From Promicromonospora iranensis (lineage in GTDB: Bacteria > Actinomycetota > Actinomycetes > Actinomycetales > Cellulomonadaceae), in the NCBI RefSeq assembly GCF_028994805.1, contig NZ_JAJQQP010000012.1:124001-188000 (forward strand): a DNA stretch of 64,000 bases, written 5' to 3'. Made by a program: the position numbers and the translations under genes. A model generated the notes under the pieces. It made no database searches. It was not told the DNA's origin and worked only from the letters and a program-made list of their open reading frames with translations. Shown here piece by piece: positions 1 to 8,746 of this stretch (the stretch's first letter is position 1; every line of letters starts with the position of its first letter).

Positions 1-688
1 CGGACCAGACGGTGGCCAGGTTCTCCCACGTCTGATAGTCGAAGTCCCGGACCACGAGACCCTGCTTGCCGGAGTCCTCCGCGGTGGCGGCGGCGATGTC
101 CCGGGCGGCGTCGAACGTCCACCCTCCGGACGCGACGAGCTCGGCCGGGTCGGTCTGGTCCGCGGCGGCGATCTGGTCGGTGTTGACGAACATCGCGAAC
201 GGGCTGGTGGAGAACGGGTACGCGTACAGCCCCTCGCTGTCCTCCCACAGGCCGAGGGCGCTCGGCACGATGTCGTCGAGGGCGTAGCCCTCCGTGCTCT
301 CGAGCAGCGGGCGCAGGTCGGCGAGCGCCCCGCTGGCGACGAACTCCGGCGCGTTGCTCTCGAAGATCCAGGCCAGGTCCGGGGCGTTGCCTCCGGCCAG
401 CTGGGTGGTCAGCGACGTCGTGTAGTCCTCGAACGGGATGGTCTCGAACGTCACGCCGGAGACGAGCTCGGGATTCTCGGCGACGTAGTCGTCGGCGATG
501 CTCTGGAAGAGCTCGAGCTGCGCCTCGTCCGCCGTCCATACGGTCATCCGCAGGTCGACGGGCTCGGCCGGGGCGTCGGGCTCGCCGACCGGTGCGTCGG
601 TTCCCCCGCCGCACGCGGTGAGGGCGAGTACCGCCCCGAACGCGGCCGCGGTGACCGCGGTCCGGCGGGGTGTGTGCTGTGCAGACAT
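1..688 (-). CDS. ABC sugar transporter substrate-binding lipoprotein, C-terminus off window
   Basis: Encodes the N-terminal 229 residues of an extracellular solute-binding protein of the sugar-uptake ABC type (family 1-like). A short basic start (MSAQHTPRRT) and hydrophobic stretch end in the lipobox LTAC followed by Gly and an acidic linker, so the mature protein should be a lipoprotein on the outer face of the membrane. Later segments such as YTTSLTTQLAGGNAPDLAWI and the Phe/Trp-rich stretch that follows are typical of sugar-binding members. The ATG at 688 is preceded by AAAGGAG. It follows the FAD oxidoreductase by 63 bp on the same strand, so it is probably the third gene of the LacI operon, with permease genes expected beyond position 1. 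The substrate is not predictable. Confidence 0.85.
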   Translation of the reverse strand, partial: MSAQHTPRRTAVTAAAFGAVLALTACGGGTDAPVGEPDAPAEPVDLRMTVWTADEAQLELFQSIADDYVAENPELVSGVTFETIPFEDYTTSLTTQLAGGNAPDLAWIFESNAPEFVASGALADLRPLLESTEGYALDDIVPSALGLWEDSEGLYAYPFSTSPFAMFVNTDQIAAADQTDPAELVASGGWTFDAARDIAAATAEDSGKQGLVVRDFDYQTWENLATVWS

Positions 689-751
689 CAGTGCTCCTTT
701 GGACTGATCCGCGACGGGGTGTCGCGGGTGTGTCAGTACGGGTGGACTCCG

Positions 752-2374
752 TCAGTACGCGTGGACGCCGTCCGGCCAGCGCAGCTCGACACCGGCGGCG
801 ACGAGCTCGGCCTGGTAGTCGGCGAGCAGGTCGGGCTTGGCCTGGACCGCGTGGGGGGTGCGGCCGGTGGCGAGGCAGTGCGCCGCCAGGTGGCCGGCGG
901 CCTCGCCCACGTTCCACTCGACGGGGTGCAGCCGGTAGCACCCGTTGGTGATGTGGGTGGTGCCGATGTTCTTGTTGCCCGCGAGCAGGTTGGTCGTCCG
1001 CTGCGGCAGCAGGGCGCCGAGCGGGATCTCGAACGGCGTCGACGGCACGTCGATGTAGGTGTCCCCGCCCGTGGAGGGGTGCAGGTCGATCCGGTACATG
1101 CCGACGCCGACGGAGTCCTCGTAGCGGGTGGCGCCCTGGTCGCCGCGCACGGCGTAGGAGACGTCGTTCTCCGTGACCGTCGTGACCGCCTGGATCCGCC
1201 GGGACTCGCGGTGGTAGGCGGCCTGGGCGAGTCCGTCCGTGCTGCCCATGACGTCCGGTCGGAGCCGCAGACCGGGGTACCCCGTGCCGCCGTCGGGCCG
1301 CGGCGCCTCGGTCTGCATCCAGTAGAGCATCGACAGGCTGAGCTGGCGGGCGTCGGCGATCCGGGCCTCTTCCACGTCGCGCGGCACGTCGAGCACGTGG
1401 TCGAGGATGTAGTCGATGCTCGGCCAGTTCACCAGGCACACGTCGCTGGCGTAGAAGCCGGGCTCGTGGAGGTCGCGCGCGGCGATGCGGCGGAACAGCC
1501 ACAGGTTCCCGTCGCCGGCGTTCTTCGACTGGTCGGCGTCGACCGCCAGCGGGTCGTCACCGGGGTTCGGTGTGAACGACCGCTGCTCGAGCTCGAGGGT
1601 GCGGGGGTTGGGCGCGGTCCACGAGAGCAGCCGCTCACCGCCCCAGGCACCCGGCGCGTACGAGCGCCAGAAGTCGTAGCGGTCGGGGCGGTCGATCGTG
1701 TGCTCGCCGTCGACGTGCTCGACGGCGAAGCAGACGCTCAGTGCCTGGACGTTGTCCGGCTGGGCCGCGTCGGGAGCGCTGGGCTCGCCGGTCACGCGCG
1801 CCGACTCGAATCCCGTGACGTACTCCGTGCCGGTCAGCGGCAGCAGCTCGCCGGTCTCGGTGGCGTCGATCGTGTAGGCGGCGCTCACCGTCACCTCCGG
1901 ACCACCGACGACGGAGGTGAGCGTCACCGACGTCACCTGGTCGCCGTCCGTGGTGGCGGCCGTGGGGCGCACCCGCTCCAGGAGCCGGATCCGGCCGGCG
2001 GAGCGGTGGGGGGCGAGCATCTCCTCCAGCACGCCGACGGCGACCCGCGGCTCGTGGCACAGCTTCGAGACCCACCCGGCGCCCGGGTTGAGCTCCGGCC
2101 ACGCGCGTGCCGCGGTGGTCAGGGGGTAACGACGGCGGTAGACGTCGCGGATCCCGTCGCGCAGCGCCCGGTAACGGGCGGTCACGCCGAACCGCTCTAC
2201 CCAGGGATGCTCGTCGGGCGGCACCGCCTGCGAGGTCAGCTGTCCGCCGATCCAGGGGTGCTCCTCCGTGAGGACGACACGAGCGCCACGGTCGGCGGCC
2301 GCGAGCGCCGCGGCGATGCCGCCGAGGCCCGCGCCCACCACGAGCACGTCGGTCTGCAGGTCTTGAGAGGTCAC
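752..2374 (-). CDS. FAD-dependent oxidoreductase
   Basis: A 540-residue flavoprotein of the FAD_oxidored type. The N-terminal Rossmann motif is DVLVVGAGLGGIAAALAAAD, followed by an Arg-rich strand ending VVLTEEHPWIGGQLT. The C-terminal part carries GNKNIGTTHITNGCYRLHPVEW, the closing FAD-binding segment often seen in this family. Members are frequently encoded in polysaccharide-utilisation loci, sometimes annotated as xanthan-lyase-associated, but the reaction is generally unknown. The reading frame continues far upstream through the LacI gene without a stop; I place the start at the GTG at 2374, which overlaps the LacI stop (GTGA, 4 bp) and precedes the flavin motif by only a few residues. 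Probably translationally coupled to LacI and cotranscribed with the substrate-binding lipoprotein. Confidence 0.85.
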   Translation of the reverse strand: MTSQDLQTDVLVVGAGLGGIAAALAAADRGARVVLTEEHPWIGGQLTSQAVPPDEHPWVERFGVTARYRALRDGIRDVYRRRYPLTTAARAWPELNPGAGWVSKLCHEPRVAVGVLEEMLAPHRSAGRIRLLERVRPTAATTDGDQVTSVTLTSVVGGPEVTVSAAYTIDATETGELLPLTGTEYVTGFESARVTGEPSAPDAAQPDNVQALSVCFAVEHVDGEHTIDRPDRYDFWRSYAPGAWGGERLLSWTAPNPRTLELEQRSFTPNPGDDPLAVDADQSKNAGDGNLWLFRRIAARDLHEPGFYASDVCLVNWPSIDYILDHVLDVPRDVEEARIADARQLSLSMLYWMQTEAPRPDGGTGYPGLRLRPDVMGSTDGLAQAAYHRESRRIQAVTTVTENDVSYAVRGDQGATRYEDSVGVGMYRIDLHPSTGGDTYIDVPSTPFEIPLGALLPQRTTNLLAGNKNIGTTHITNGCYRLHPVEWNVGEAAGHLAAHCLATGRTPHAVQAKPDLLADYQAELVAAGVELRWPDGVHAY

Positions 2375-3477
2375 GCGGGGTCCGTCCTGTCGTCGGTCTG
2401 GGGTGTGTCGTCGGTGCGTGCGGGTGCGGCGGTGCCGCCGTCCACGTCGGGGCACACGAGGATCTGGTGGAGCTCGGCGTCGGTCAGTGCGCAGGTGCGG
2501 CCTGTCTCGCGCGCCCGCTGGGGGCTGTCGTCGGAGACCAGGCGGGACAGCAGGTACAGCGCGCGGGCGCCCATCTCCTCGCGCGGCACGGAGAAGCCCG
2601 ACCAGTTCCTGCCGCCGCGGCGGGGGTGGTGCGGTTGCCCGAGCAGCAGGACCGACACGTCGTCGGGCACGCGCCTGCCGCGGCGCTCGAGCTCGTCGGC
2701 GAGCTCCTCGGGATGGTTCTCGGGTGCGACGACGACCGCGGTGAAGCGCTGGTCGACGATCTCGGTCGCGGTGGCCGCCACGTCGTCGAGCTCGACGAAC
2801 CGGGTGGTGAGCCCGTGCCCCTTCATGGCGCTGCGGTACCCGTCGACGCGGTCGAGGGTGGGCTGGTCGGTGCCGCGCATGCCGACGTAGCCGATCCGCC
2901 GGTGGCCGAGGGCGACGAGGCGGTCGATCTGCCGCACCGTGCCCCCGACGTAGTCGGCGCCCACGTACGGGAGCCGGCCGCCGTCGCTGCCGCGCTTGCC
3001 GATGAAGACGAACGGGTAGTTGGTGTCGAGCAGGTGCTGCAGCTCGCCCCGGTCCTCGTGCTGCCCGAGGAGCAGGCAGCCGTCGGCCACACCGAGCCGC
3101 TGCCAGCCCTCGCGGGTGAGCCTGCGGCGCCCGTCCGCGACAGGCGCGCTGGTGAACAGCAGCAGGTCGACGCCGAGCCGTTCCGCCGCGTGCTCGATCC
3201 CGACCAGGAACGGGCCGTAGAAGTCGCGGCTGGCGCGGGGGAACGTCGCCTCGTACGTGAACACGCCGAGGATCTGGGCGAGCCCGCCCGCGAGGCGCTG
3301 CGCGGCGGGGTTCGCGGTGTAGCCGGTGATCCGGATGGCGTCGAGAACGCGCTGGCGGGTCTCCTCGCTGATGCGTACCCCGGCCGGCGTGCTGCCGTTG
3401 AGCACGAACGAGACGGTGGCCTGGCTGACGCCGGCCATCGCGGCGACGTCCGTCTGCGTGATGCGGCGACGTGGCAC
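2371..3477 (-). CDS. LacI-family transcriptional regulator
   Basis: 368 residues. The N-terminal helix-turn-helix is ITQTDVAAMAGVSQATVSFV at about residues 6-25, followed by the hinge region (RQRVLDAIRITGYTANPAAQ) and a periplasmic-binding-like effector domain (e.g. GVFTYEATFPRASRDFYGPF). The GTG start at 3477 has AAGGAGGAG just upstream. The C-terminal tail beyond about 345 is Asp/Thr-rich and looks unstructured. It heads an operon with the FAD oxidoreductase and a sugar-binding lipoprotein and is divergent from a secreted glycosidase, so it is likely the local sugar-responsive repressor. Two almost identical GCGC-centred sites in the intergenic region are its probable operators. Confidence 0.92.
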   Translation of the reverse strand: MPRRRITQTDVAAMAGVSQATVSFVLNGSTPAGVRISEETRQRVLDAIRITGYTANPAAQRLAGGLAQILGVFTYEATFPRASRDFYGPFLVGIEHAAERLGVDLLLFTSAPVADGRRRLTREGWQRLGVADGCLLLGQHEDRGELQHLLDTNYPFVFIGKRGSDGGRLPYVGADYVGGTVRQIDRLVALGHRRIGYVGMRGTDQPTLDRVDGYRSAMKGHGLTTRFVELDDVAATATEIVDQRFTAVVVAPENHPEELADELERRGRRVPDDVSVLLLGQPHHPRRGGRNWSGFSVPREEMGARALYLLSRLVSDDSPQRARETGRTCALTDAELHQILVCPDVDGGTAAPARTDDTPQTDDRTDPA

Positions 3478-3552
3478 GGCTCCTCCTTGAACCCAGCTCC
3501 GACCCGGAGGCTGATGTCAGGAGTGTCACCGTCCGCGGAACGGCCGGTCAAT

Positions 3553-3573
3553 CTGATGATGCGCATTATTAGC
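3553..3573. promoter_or_regulatory. Candidate LacI operator 1
   Basis: Imperfect palindrome centred on GC at 3562/3563, core TGATGCGCATTA. Its 18-bp core 3555-3572 is repeated with 15 of 18 identical bases at 3634-3651. A central CpG-containing palindrome fits LacI-family sites. The position, 76 bp upstream of the LacI start and 177 bp from the glycosidase start, suits control of both divergent promoters. Assignment to this LacI protein is inferred from location. Confidence 0.55.
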
Positions 3574-3633
3574 AACTGCCCCGTGTGGCCCGGCGTCCAC
3601 GGAACCCTCCGCCTGCGGCGTGGTGCCTGGTCG

Positions 3634-3651
3634 GATGGGGCGCATTATCAG
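3634..3651. promoter_or_regulatory. Candidate LacI operator 2
   Basis: Second copy of the operator-like sequence (GATGGGGCGCATTATCAG), same orientation as copy 1, centres 79 bp apart. The right half-site GCGCATTAT is identical in both copies. Two sites in one divergent promoter suggest looping or separate control of the two directions. Confidence 0.5.
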
Positions 3652-3749
3652 GCGCTCCGCTGGTAGGTCTGATTACCTCCCTTGACCCCGCGCCGGTTCC
3701 CGCCGAAGGCTGACGCCCGTCATGACACCGCGACAAAGGAGTACGCATC

Positions 3750-5462
3750 ATGGCCGTCCTCACCCTGCGCCGCGCCCTCGCCGGCGCCGCGCTGACCGCC
3801 CTCGCGGTCACGGCCGGGCTCGCACCCGGCGTGACCTACGCGGCGCCGCCGTCCGCCTCGTCCGACGGGCCGCCCGGCCGCGAGCTGCCGGTCTTCACCT
3901 CGACGGGCGCGATCGTCGATCCGCTCGACGACACGCTGCCGCACAACCCCAACCAGGAGTTCATCTTCCCGTCGGTGTTCCACGCCGGGAAGCACCTGGA
4001 GGACCCGCTCGGTGAGTGGTACGTGTACTACGCGCCGCACGACGACCCGGGCGGCATCAACCTGATGTACGCCGACTCGCTCGAGGGGCCGTGGACCCAG
4101 CACGAGGCCAGCCCGGTGGTCGCGAACACGTGGGAGGACATCTACGACGTGCCGCACGTGTCGTCGCCCGACGCCGTGTGGAACGCCGCCGAGCAGCGGA
4201 TGTACCTGTACTTCCACGGCGACAACACGGTGACCAGGTACGCGACGTCGACCGACGGGGTGACGTTCACCTACGGCGGCGAGGCGGTCACCACGGAGAT
4301 GGTCGACGCCGCGCAGCCCGGCCGGCACGCTACCGAGACGTCGTACGCGCGGGTGTTCCGCAACCCCGACCGCTCGTCAACGCAGCGCTGGGCGATGTTC
4401 TTCATGACGAACTACGACACCAACGTCCGGCACATCAACCTGGCCTACTCGACGGACGGCCGCGACTGGCAGGTCGAGCCCGAGCCGATCGTGACGCCCG
4501 GTCCCGTGGAAGGCACCAACGTGTCGGCCGCCGACCTGTGGCAGTGGAAGGGGCAGCACTACATCGTCTACGGCGCGACCGTCGGCACCATCCTGGCCCG
4601 GCCCGTCGACCGGACGCTGACCGACGTCGGCGAGCCGGAGCCCCTCTACATCCCCCGGCCGGCCCCGCCCGAGGCGGGCCGTGCGACGTCCCCGCAGATC
4701 GTGCGGGCGGACGGCACGCTGCACCTGATCTACGAGCACGGCGAGCGCGCGCACACGACCATCGCCCGCGCGGTCCTCGACCCGGACGGGGTGCGGGACC
4801 CGCTGAACACCCGGCCCGAGGACCCGATGTACGCGCAGTGCACGGGCGCGGGCTCCGACGAGTTCGACGGTGGCCCGCTCGACCGGACGCTCTGGTCCAC
4901 GACGGTGCGGGGCGGCCTCGATCGCTCGACCGTGGCGGACGGTGCGTGGCGCATCCCGACCTACCCGGGCAACTCGACGTCGGCGCCGCTCGTGCTGCAG
5001 CCGGTGCCCGACGCGCCGTGGGAGGTGACGACACAGGTGACGCTGGACCCACAGGTCAACTTCCAGCAGGCAGGCCTGATCGTCCGGCGCGACGACGCGA
5101 ACTCGGTGCGCATCGACATCTCGCACGTGGACGCCGGGAAGCGGTTCGACTTCGTCTGGCGCAACAACGGGGTGGACCGCAACGACCCGTGGACGATGGA
5201 GGACGCCGCCATGGCTCCGCCCGGCACCGGCGACACCGTGTGGCTGCGGATCACGAACCACGGTGCGTGGCTGACCGCCTCGTACAGCATCGACGGCGCG
5301 ACCTTCGTCAACCTCGGCCGCGCCGCTCCCGCTGACCAGCTCGCCGCCACCGACGTCGGACCGTTCGCCTACCGCGGCCCCGCCGCGACGCCCGAGCTCA
5401 CCGCGGCATTCGACTGGGTCCGGTTCACCCCGGACGAGGAGGAGCTGGCCGGCTGCGGGTGA
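3750..5462 (+). CDS. Secreted GH43-like beta-propeller glycoside hydrolase
   Basis: 570 residues. A basic N-terminus and Ala/Leu-rich stretch end near GVTYAAPPS, a Sec-type signal peptide. Residues about 45-350 look like a five-bladed beta-propeller of the GH43/GH32/GH62 fold (WYVYYAPHDDPGGINLMYAD, DAVWNAAEQRMYLYFHGDN, QHYIVYGATVGTILARP). Residues about 365-565 form a separate beta-sandwich, DUF1349/GH43-C-terminal-like (DEFDGGPLDRTLW, QQAGLIVRRDDANSVRIDI, DWVRFTP). The ATG at 3750 follows AAAGGAG at good distance. It is divergent from a LacI/FAD-oxidoreductase/sugar-binding operon, which suggests a plant glycan or exopolysaccharide substrate. I cannot fix the catalytic acids or the exact family. 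Confidence 0.75.
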   Translation: MAVLTLRRALAGAALTALAVTAGLAPGVTYAAPPSASSDGPPGRELPVFTSTGAIVDPLDDTLPHNPNQEFIFPSVFHAGKHLEDPLGEWYVYYAPHDDPGGINLMYADSLEGPWTQHEASPVVANTWEDIYDVPHVSSPDAVWNAAEQRMYLYFHGDNTVTRYATSTDGVTFTYGGEAVTTEMVDAAQPGRHATETSYARVFRNPDRSSTQRWAMFFMTNYDTNVRHINLAYSTDGRDWQVEPEPIVTPGPVEGTNVSAADLWQWKGQHYIVYGATVGTILARPVDRTLTDVGEPEPLYIPRPAPPEAGRATSPQIVRADGTLHLIYEHGERAHTTIARAVLDPDGVRDPLNTRPEDPMYAQCTGAGSDEFDGGPLDRTLWSTTVRGGLDRSTVADGAWRIPTYPGNSTSAPLVLQPVPDAPWEVTTQVTLDPQVNFQQAGLIVRRDDANSVRIDISHVDAGKRFDFVWRNNGVDRNDPWTMEDAAMAPPGTGDTVWLRITNHGAWLTASYSIDGATFVNLGRAAPADQLAATDVGPFAYRGPAATPELTAAFDWVRFTPDEEELAGCG

Positions 5463-5474
5463 GGCCGGTCCTGC

Positions 5475-5849
5475 TCAGTGGGCGCAGAGGCAGAACGGGT
5501 GGCCCGCCGGGTCCGCGTACACCCGCCAGTTGGCCCCCGGGTGCAGCTGGTCGGTGCGCTCCAGCACGGTCGCACCGAGCTCCAGCACGCGCCTCTCGTC
5601 CGCCTCGATGTCGTCCACGTCGAAGTCGAGGTGCATCTGCTGCGGTGACTCCTGGCCGGGCCACTGCGGCGCGCGGTGGCCCTCCACCTTCTGGAAGGCC
5701 AGGGGCGTGCCCTCGAAACCGTGCACCTCCACCCACCCCGGGTCGTCCGGGTCCACGTCGACCTGCCCGCCCAGCAGCTCCGCGTAGAACTCGGCGAGCC
5801 GGACCGGGTCCGGGCAGTCCACCGCGACGGCCTGCAGCTTACGAATCAT
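5475..5849 (-). CDS. VOC/glyoxalase-like domain protein
   Basis: 124 residues, a single vicinal-oxygen-chelate domain of the Glyoxalase_6 type: LQAVAVDCPDPVRLAEFYAE at the start, HLDFDVDDIEADERRVLELG in the middle and the closing VYADPAGHPFCLC. Members are small, usually dimeric metal-binding proteins with unknown substrates. The frame is open further upstream, but the ATG at 5849 is preceded by GAGGAGG and matches the usual domain start. Convergent with the glycosidase, 12 bp between stops. Confidence 0.85.
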   Translation of the reverse strand: MIRKLQAVAVDCPDPVRLAEFYAELLGGQVDVDPDDPGWVEVHGFEGTPLAFQKVEGHRAPQWPGQESPQQMHLDFDVDDIEADERRVLELGATVLERTDQLHPGANWRVYADPAGHPFCLCAH

Positions 5850-5948
5850 CCTGGGTCCTCCTCGGTCTCGATCCCTGAGGTGCGGTGCTGTGCCCAACCT
5901 ATCGGCGAAGGCGCGCGGCGGGCCGACGGCACACGGCTCGTCGCCCGC

Positions 5949-7718
5949 TCACGCCTCGTCGTCGCGCTGCTCGCGCAGCAGGTCGGCCGCCTGCCCGCCG
6001 TCGGGCTCGTGCTCGATCGCACGCAGGGTGGACTCCACCTTCTCCGCCGGCTGGCGCGGCGGGAGGAGCGGGGTGTCGGGGTCGACGACGGCCTCGACGA
6101 CCACCGGCCGGTCGGCGGCCAGCGCTGCCGTCCACGCCTCGCGGACCTGGGTGGGCTCCTCGATCCGCACGCCCTCCAGCCCGAGGAGCGTGGCGTAGTC
6201 GGCGTACGGGAACGCGGGCACCGTCTGCGAGGTCGGGAACCGGGGGTCGCCCTCCATCTCGCGCTGCTCCCAGCTGACCTCCGCCAGGTCGCCGTTGTTC
6301 AGGACCAGGACGACGAACCGCGGGTCCGCCCAGTCGCGCCAGCGGTGCGCGACGGTGATCAGCTCGGACAGGCCGTTCATCTGCATCGCCCCGTCCCCCG
6401 CGAGCGCCACGACCGGGCGATCGGGGTGCAGCAGCTTCGCGGCGATCCCGTACGGCATCGCGGAGCCCATCGAGGCGAGGGTGCTCGACAGGTGCGCCGG
6501 AACCCCGTCCGGCAGCCGGAGGAACCGTGCGTACCAGTAGGTCACCGAGCCGACGTCGACGGCCACCTGCGCGTCGGGCGGGAGCTGCGCGGACAGCTCG
6601 TCCAGGACCAGCTGCGGGTTGAGCCGTGCGGACCGCTGCGCGACCCGCCGCTCGGCGACGTCGCGCCATCCGCCGACGAAGCGCTCGACGTCCTGGCGCC
6701 ACCCGTCCCGCTCGGGGAGCAGGGGCAGGAGCGCGTCCAGGGTGGCGGCGGCGTCCCCGGGCAGGGCGGCCTCGACGGGGAACTTCGTCCCGATGTTGCG
6801 CGCGGTCACGTCGATCTGCACGGCTCTGGCCTGGCCCGGCGCCGGGTAGTACTCGGTCCACGGATCGTTGCTGCCGACGATCAGCAGGGTGTCGCACCCG
6901 GACATCAGATCGGCCGAGGCGGTGGTGCCCAGGTGGCCCATGACGCCGCAGTGGTAGGGCAGCGACTCGTCCAGGAGCGGCTTGCCGAGCAGCGAGGTGG
7001 TCAGCCCGGCCCCCAGCCGTTCGACGACGTCGCGCACCTGGCGCTCGGCACCGGCCGCTCCCTGCCCGACCAGCACAGCAACACGCCGGCCTGCACCGAG
7101 CAGGTCGGCCGCGGCACGGAGCTGGTCGTCGTCGGGCACGGTCCGTCCCTGCGCGAAGGCTGTCGAGGACTGCACCACCCCGTGAGCTTGCTCGTCCTGG
7201 GCGGGGGTATCCGCCTGCTGCACGTCGTGCGGCACGATGACGCACACGGGGCTGGACGTGGCCAGCGCGGTACGGAAGGCGTCGTCCAGCACGTGCGGCA
7301 GCTGCTGCGGGGACGACACGACCTGCAGGTACTGCGCACAGACGTCCTTGAAGAGCGTGTGCAGGTCGACCTCCTGCTGGTAGCCGGAGCCGAGCGCGCT
7401 GGTCACCACCTGGCCCACGATGGCCACCACCGGCTTGCGGTCCAGCTTGGCGTCGTACAGCCCGTTGAGCAGGTGGACGGCGCCGGGGCCCTGTGTGGCG
7501 AGGCACACGCCGACCTCGCCGCCGTACTTCGCGTGGCCGGTCGCCATGAACGCGGCCATCTCCTCGTGTCGCGCCGTGACCAGCTCGATCCGCTCCTCCT
7601 GTCTGCGCAGCGCCGCCAGGAGCGGGTCCACCCCGTCACCCGCGTACCCGAAGACTCGTGTCACGCGCCAGTCGACCAGCCGGTCGACGATCCCGTCTGC
7701 CACGGTGGTGGAGCTCAT
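5949..7718 (-). CDS. TPP-dependent enzyme, pyruvate oxidase/acetolactate-synthase-like
   Basis: 589 residues with the three domains of the POX/AHAS family: N-terminal pyrimidine-binding domain (VFGYAGDGVDPLLAALRR, catalytic Glu in TARHEEMAAFMATGHAK), central domain (LIVGSNDPWTEYYPAPGQ) and C-terminal TPP domain with the GDGAMQM...NN motif (ALAGDGAMQMNGL, VVLVLNNGDL). The best guess is pyruvate:quinone oxidoreductase or a related PoxB-type enzyme producing acetate and CO2 at the membrane; acetolactate synthase is less likely because no small regulatory subunit is adjacent. The ATG at 7718 follows GGGGAGAACGA. Acetate from such an enzyme could feed the glyoxylate genes elsewhere in the window, but that is inference. 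Confidence 0.8.
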   Translation of the reverse strand: MSSTTVADGIVDRLVDWRVTRVFGYAGDGVDPLLAALRRQEERIELVTARHEEMAAFMATGHAKYGGEVGVCLATQGPGAVHLLNGLYDAKLDRKPVVAIVGQVVTSALGSGYQQEVDLHTLFKDVCAQYLQVVSSPQQLPHVLDDAFRTALATSSPVCVIVPHDVQQADTPAQDEQAHGVVQSSTAFAQGRTVPDDDQLRAAADLLGAGRRVAVLVGQGAAGAERQVRDVVERLGAGLTTSLLGKPLLDESLPYHCGVMGHLGTTASADLMSGCDTLLIVGSNDPWTEYYPAPGQARAVQIDVTARNIGTKFPVEAALPGDAAATLDALLPLLPERDGWRQDVERFVGGWRDVAERRVAQRSARLNPQLVLDELSAQLPPDAQVAVDVGSVTYWYARFLRLPDGVPAHLSSTLASMGSAMPYGIAAKLLHPDRPVVALAGDGAMQMNGLSELITVAHRWRDWADPRFVVLVLNNGDLAEVSWEQREMEGDPRFPTSQTVPAFPYADYATLLGLEGVRIEEPTQVREAWTAALAADRPVVVEAVVDPDTPLLPPRQPAEKVESTLRAIEHEPDGGQAADLLREQRDDEA

Positions 7719-7903
7719 TCGTTCTCCCCGTGCTCGTCCGCCCGTCGGCGGTAGGCACCCACGCCGGCGTCGGCTCCACCAGGAGGCGCCCTCGTCTCAT
7801 CATGGGCGGGCCGCGCGGCGCTCGCGATGCGGAGGAGCACCGATGAGTTCGGCCGGGCCGCCGAGTCGGCACGGGAGGACGAACCTACGAGGAGGACAGC
7901 CCC

Positions 7904-8707
7904 ATGACTGAGCTGAACACGGCACACGCACGGCGAGCGATCGTCGAGCACACCCGAGGTCTGGCGCAGTCGGCAGTCGCGGCCGGGCCTGATGCCGTCG
8001 TCCCGACGGCCCCTGCATGGAGCGTCGCCGACCTGGTCGCGCACATCGGCCAGACCCAACACTGGGTCGCGGAGATCATCGAGCGGCGCATCACCGACCC
8101 CGCGCAGCTGCCCACGGAGGCGGCCGAACCTCCCGCCGGCCCGCAGGGGTGGCAGGCATGGCTGTCGGAGTCCGCGCGACGGCTCACGGACGCGATGTCC
8201 GACGACGCGCTCGACGCGCCGGTGTTCAACGCCGCGGGAGACCAGCGGACCGGCACACGGTTCTGGATGGACAGCTCCGTCAACGAAGCGGTGGTCCACG
8301 GCTTCGACGCGGCCAACGCGGCCGGCCGGTCCGTCGACATCGACGCCGAGGTCGGCGCCGCGCTCATCAGCAACCACCTCGCGATGCTCACCTCCCCGAC
8401 GTGGGAGATGCGGCGGCCCGAGTCCGCCCAGGCGATCAGAGGCACCGGGCAGACCCTGCGATGGGTGGCCACCGACACGACGCGCGACGAGACCGCCCGG
8501 TTCGTCGAACGGCGGCCCGACGGTGCGACGTGGCGGCCCGGAACCCGGCAGGCCGACGTGACCGTGACCGGCCCGGCGGGAACGCTGCTGCTGGTCCTGA
8601 CCCGGCGGCTCCCCCTCCCGAACGGCGCGGCCACCGACATCACGGTCGACGGCGAGGCGGGCCTCGTCCAGCACTGGCTCGACAACACCGCCCATGTCGC
8701 CGACTGA
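7904..8707 (+). CDS. Maleylpyruvate isomerase-family (TIGR03083/DinB-like) protein
   Basis: 267 residues. The N-terminal half matches the mycothiol-dependent maleylpyruvate isomerase / DinB four-helix fold: PTAPAWSVADLVAHIGQTQ contains the metal-site His, followed by MDSSVNEAVVHGFDAANAAG with the second His-containing motif (EAVVHGFD). The C-terminal half is the small alpha/beta domain found in TIGR03083 proteins. Such proteins use the actinobacterial thiol mycothiol or bind a divalent metal; most have unknown substrates. GAGGAGGAC precedes the ATG. It is divergent from the TPP enzyme with 185 bp between the starts. Confidence 0.85.
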   Translation: MTELNTAHARRAIVEHTRGLAQSAVAAGPDAVVPTAPAWSVADLVAHIGQTQHWVAEIIERRITDPAQLPTEAAEPPAGPQGWQAWLSESARRLTDAMSDDALDAPVFNAAGDQRTGTRFWMDSSVNEAVVHGFDAANAAGRSVDIDAEVGAALISNHLAMLTSPTWEMRRPESAQAIRGTGQTLRWVATDTTRDETARFVERRPDGATWRPGTRQADVTVTGPAGTLLLVLTRRLPLPNGAATDITVDGEAGLVQHWLDNTAHVAD

Positions 8708-8746
8708 CCGGCACCTCAGCGCACCAGATGCCGGCCGGCTTGCTGC

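Noticed and set aside
674-2890. Long plus-strand open frame opposite the FAD oxidoreductase and LacI genes
   Set aside because: Low-complexity Arg/Gly/Val-rich translation, no domain, and it spans two recognised genes on the other strand; a shadow of high GC content.
752-3529. Apparent 925-residue LacI/FAD oxidoreductase fusion
   Set aside because: The upstream part is antisense-like in that frame, whereas LacI reads in another frame with its own stop at 2371 overlapping GTG 2374.
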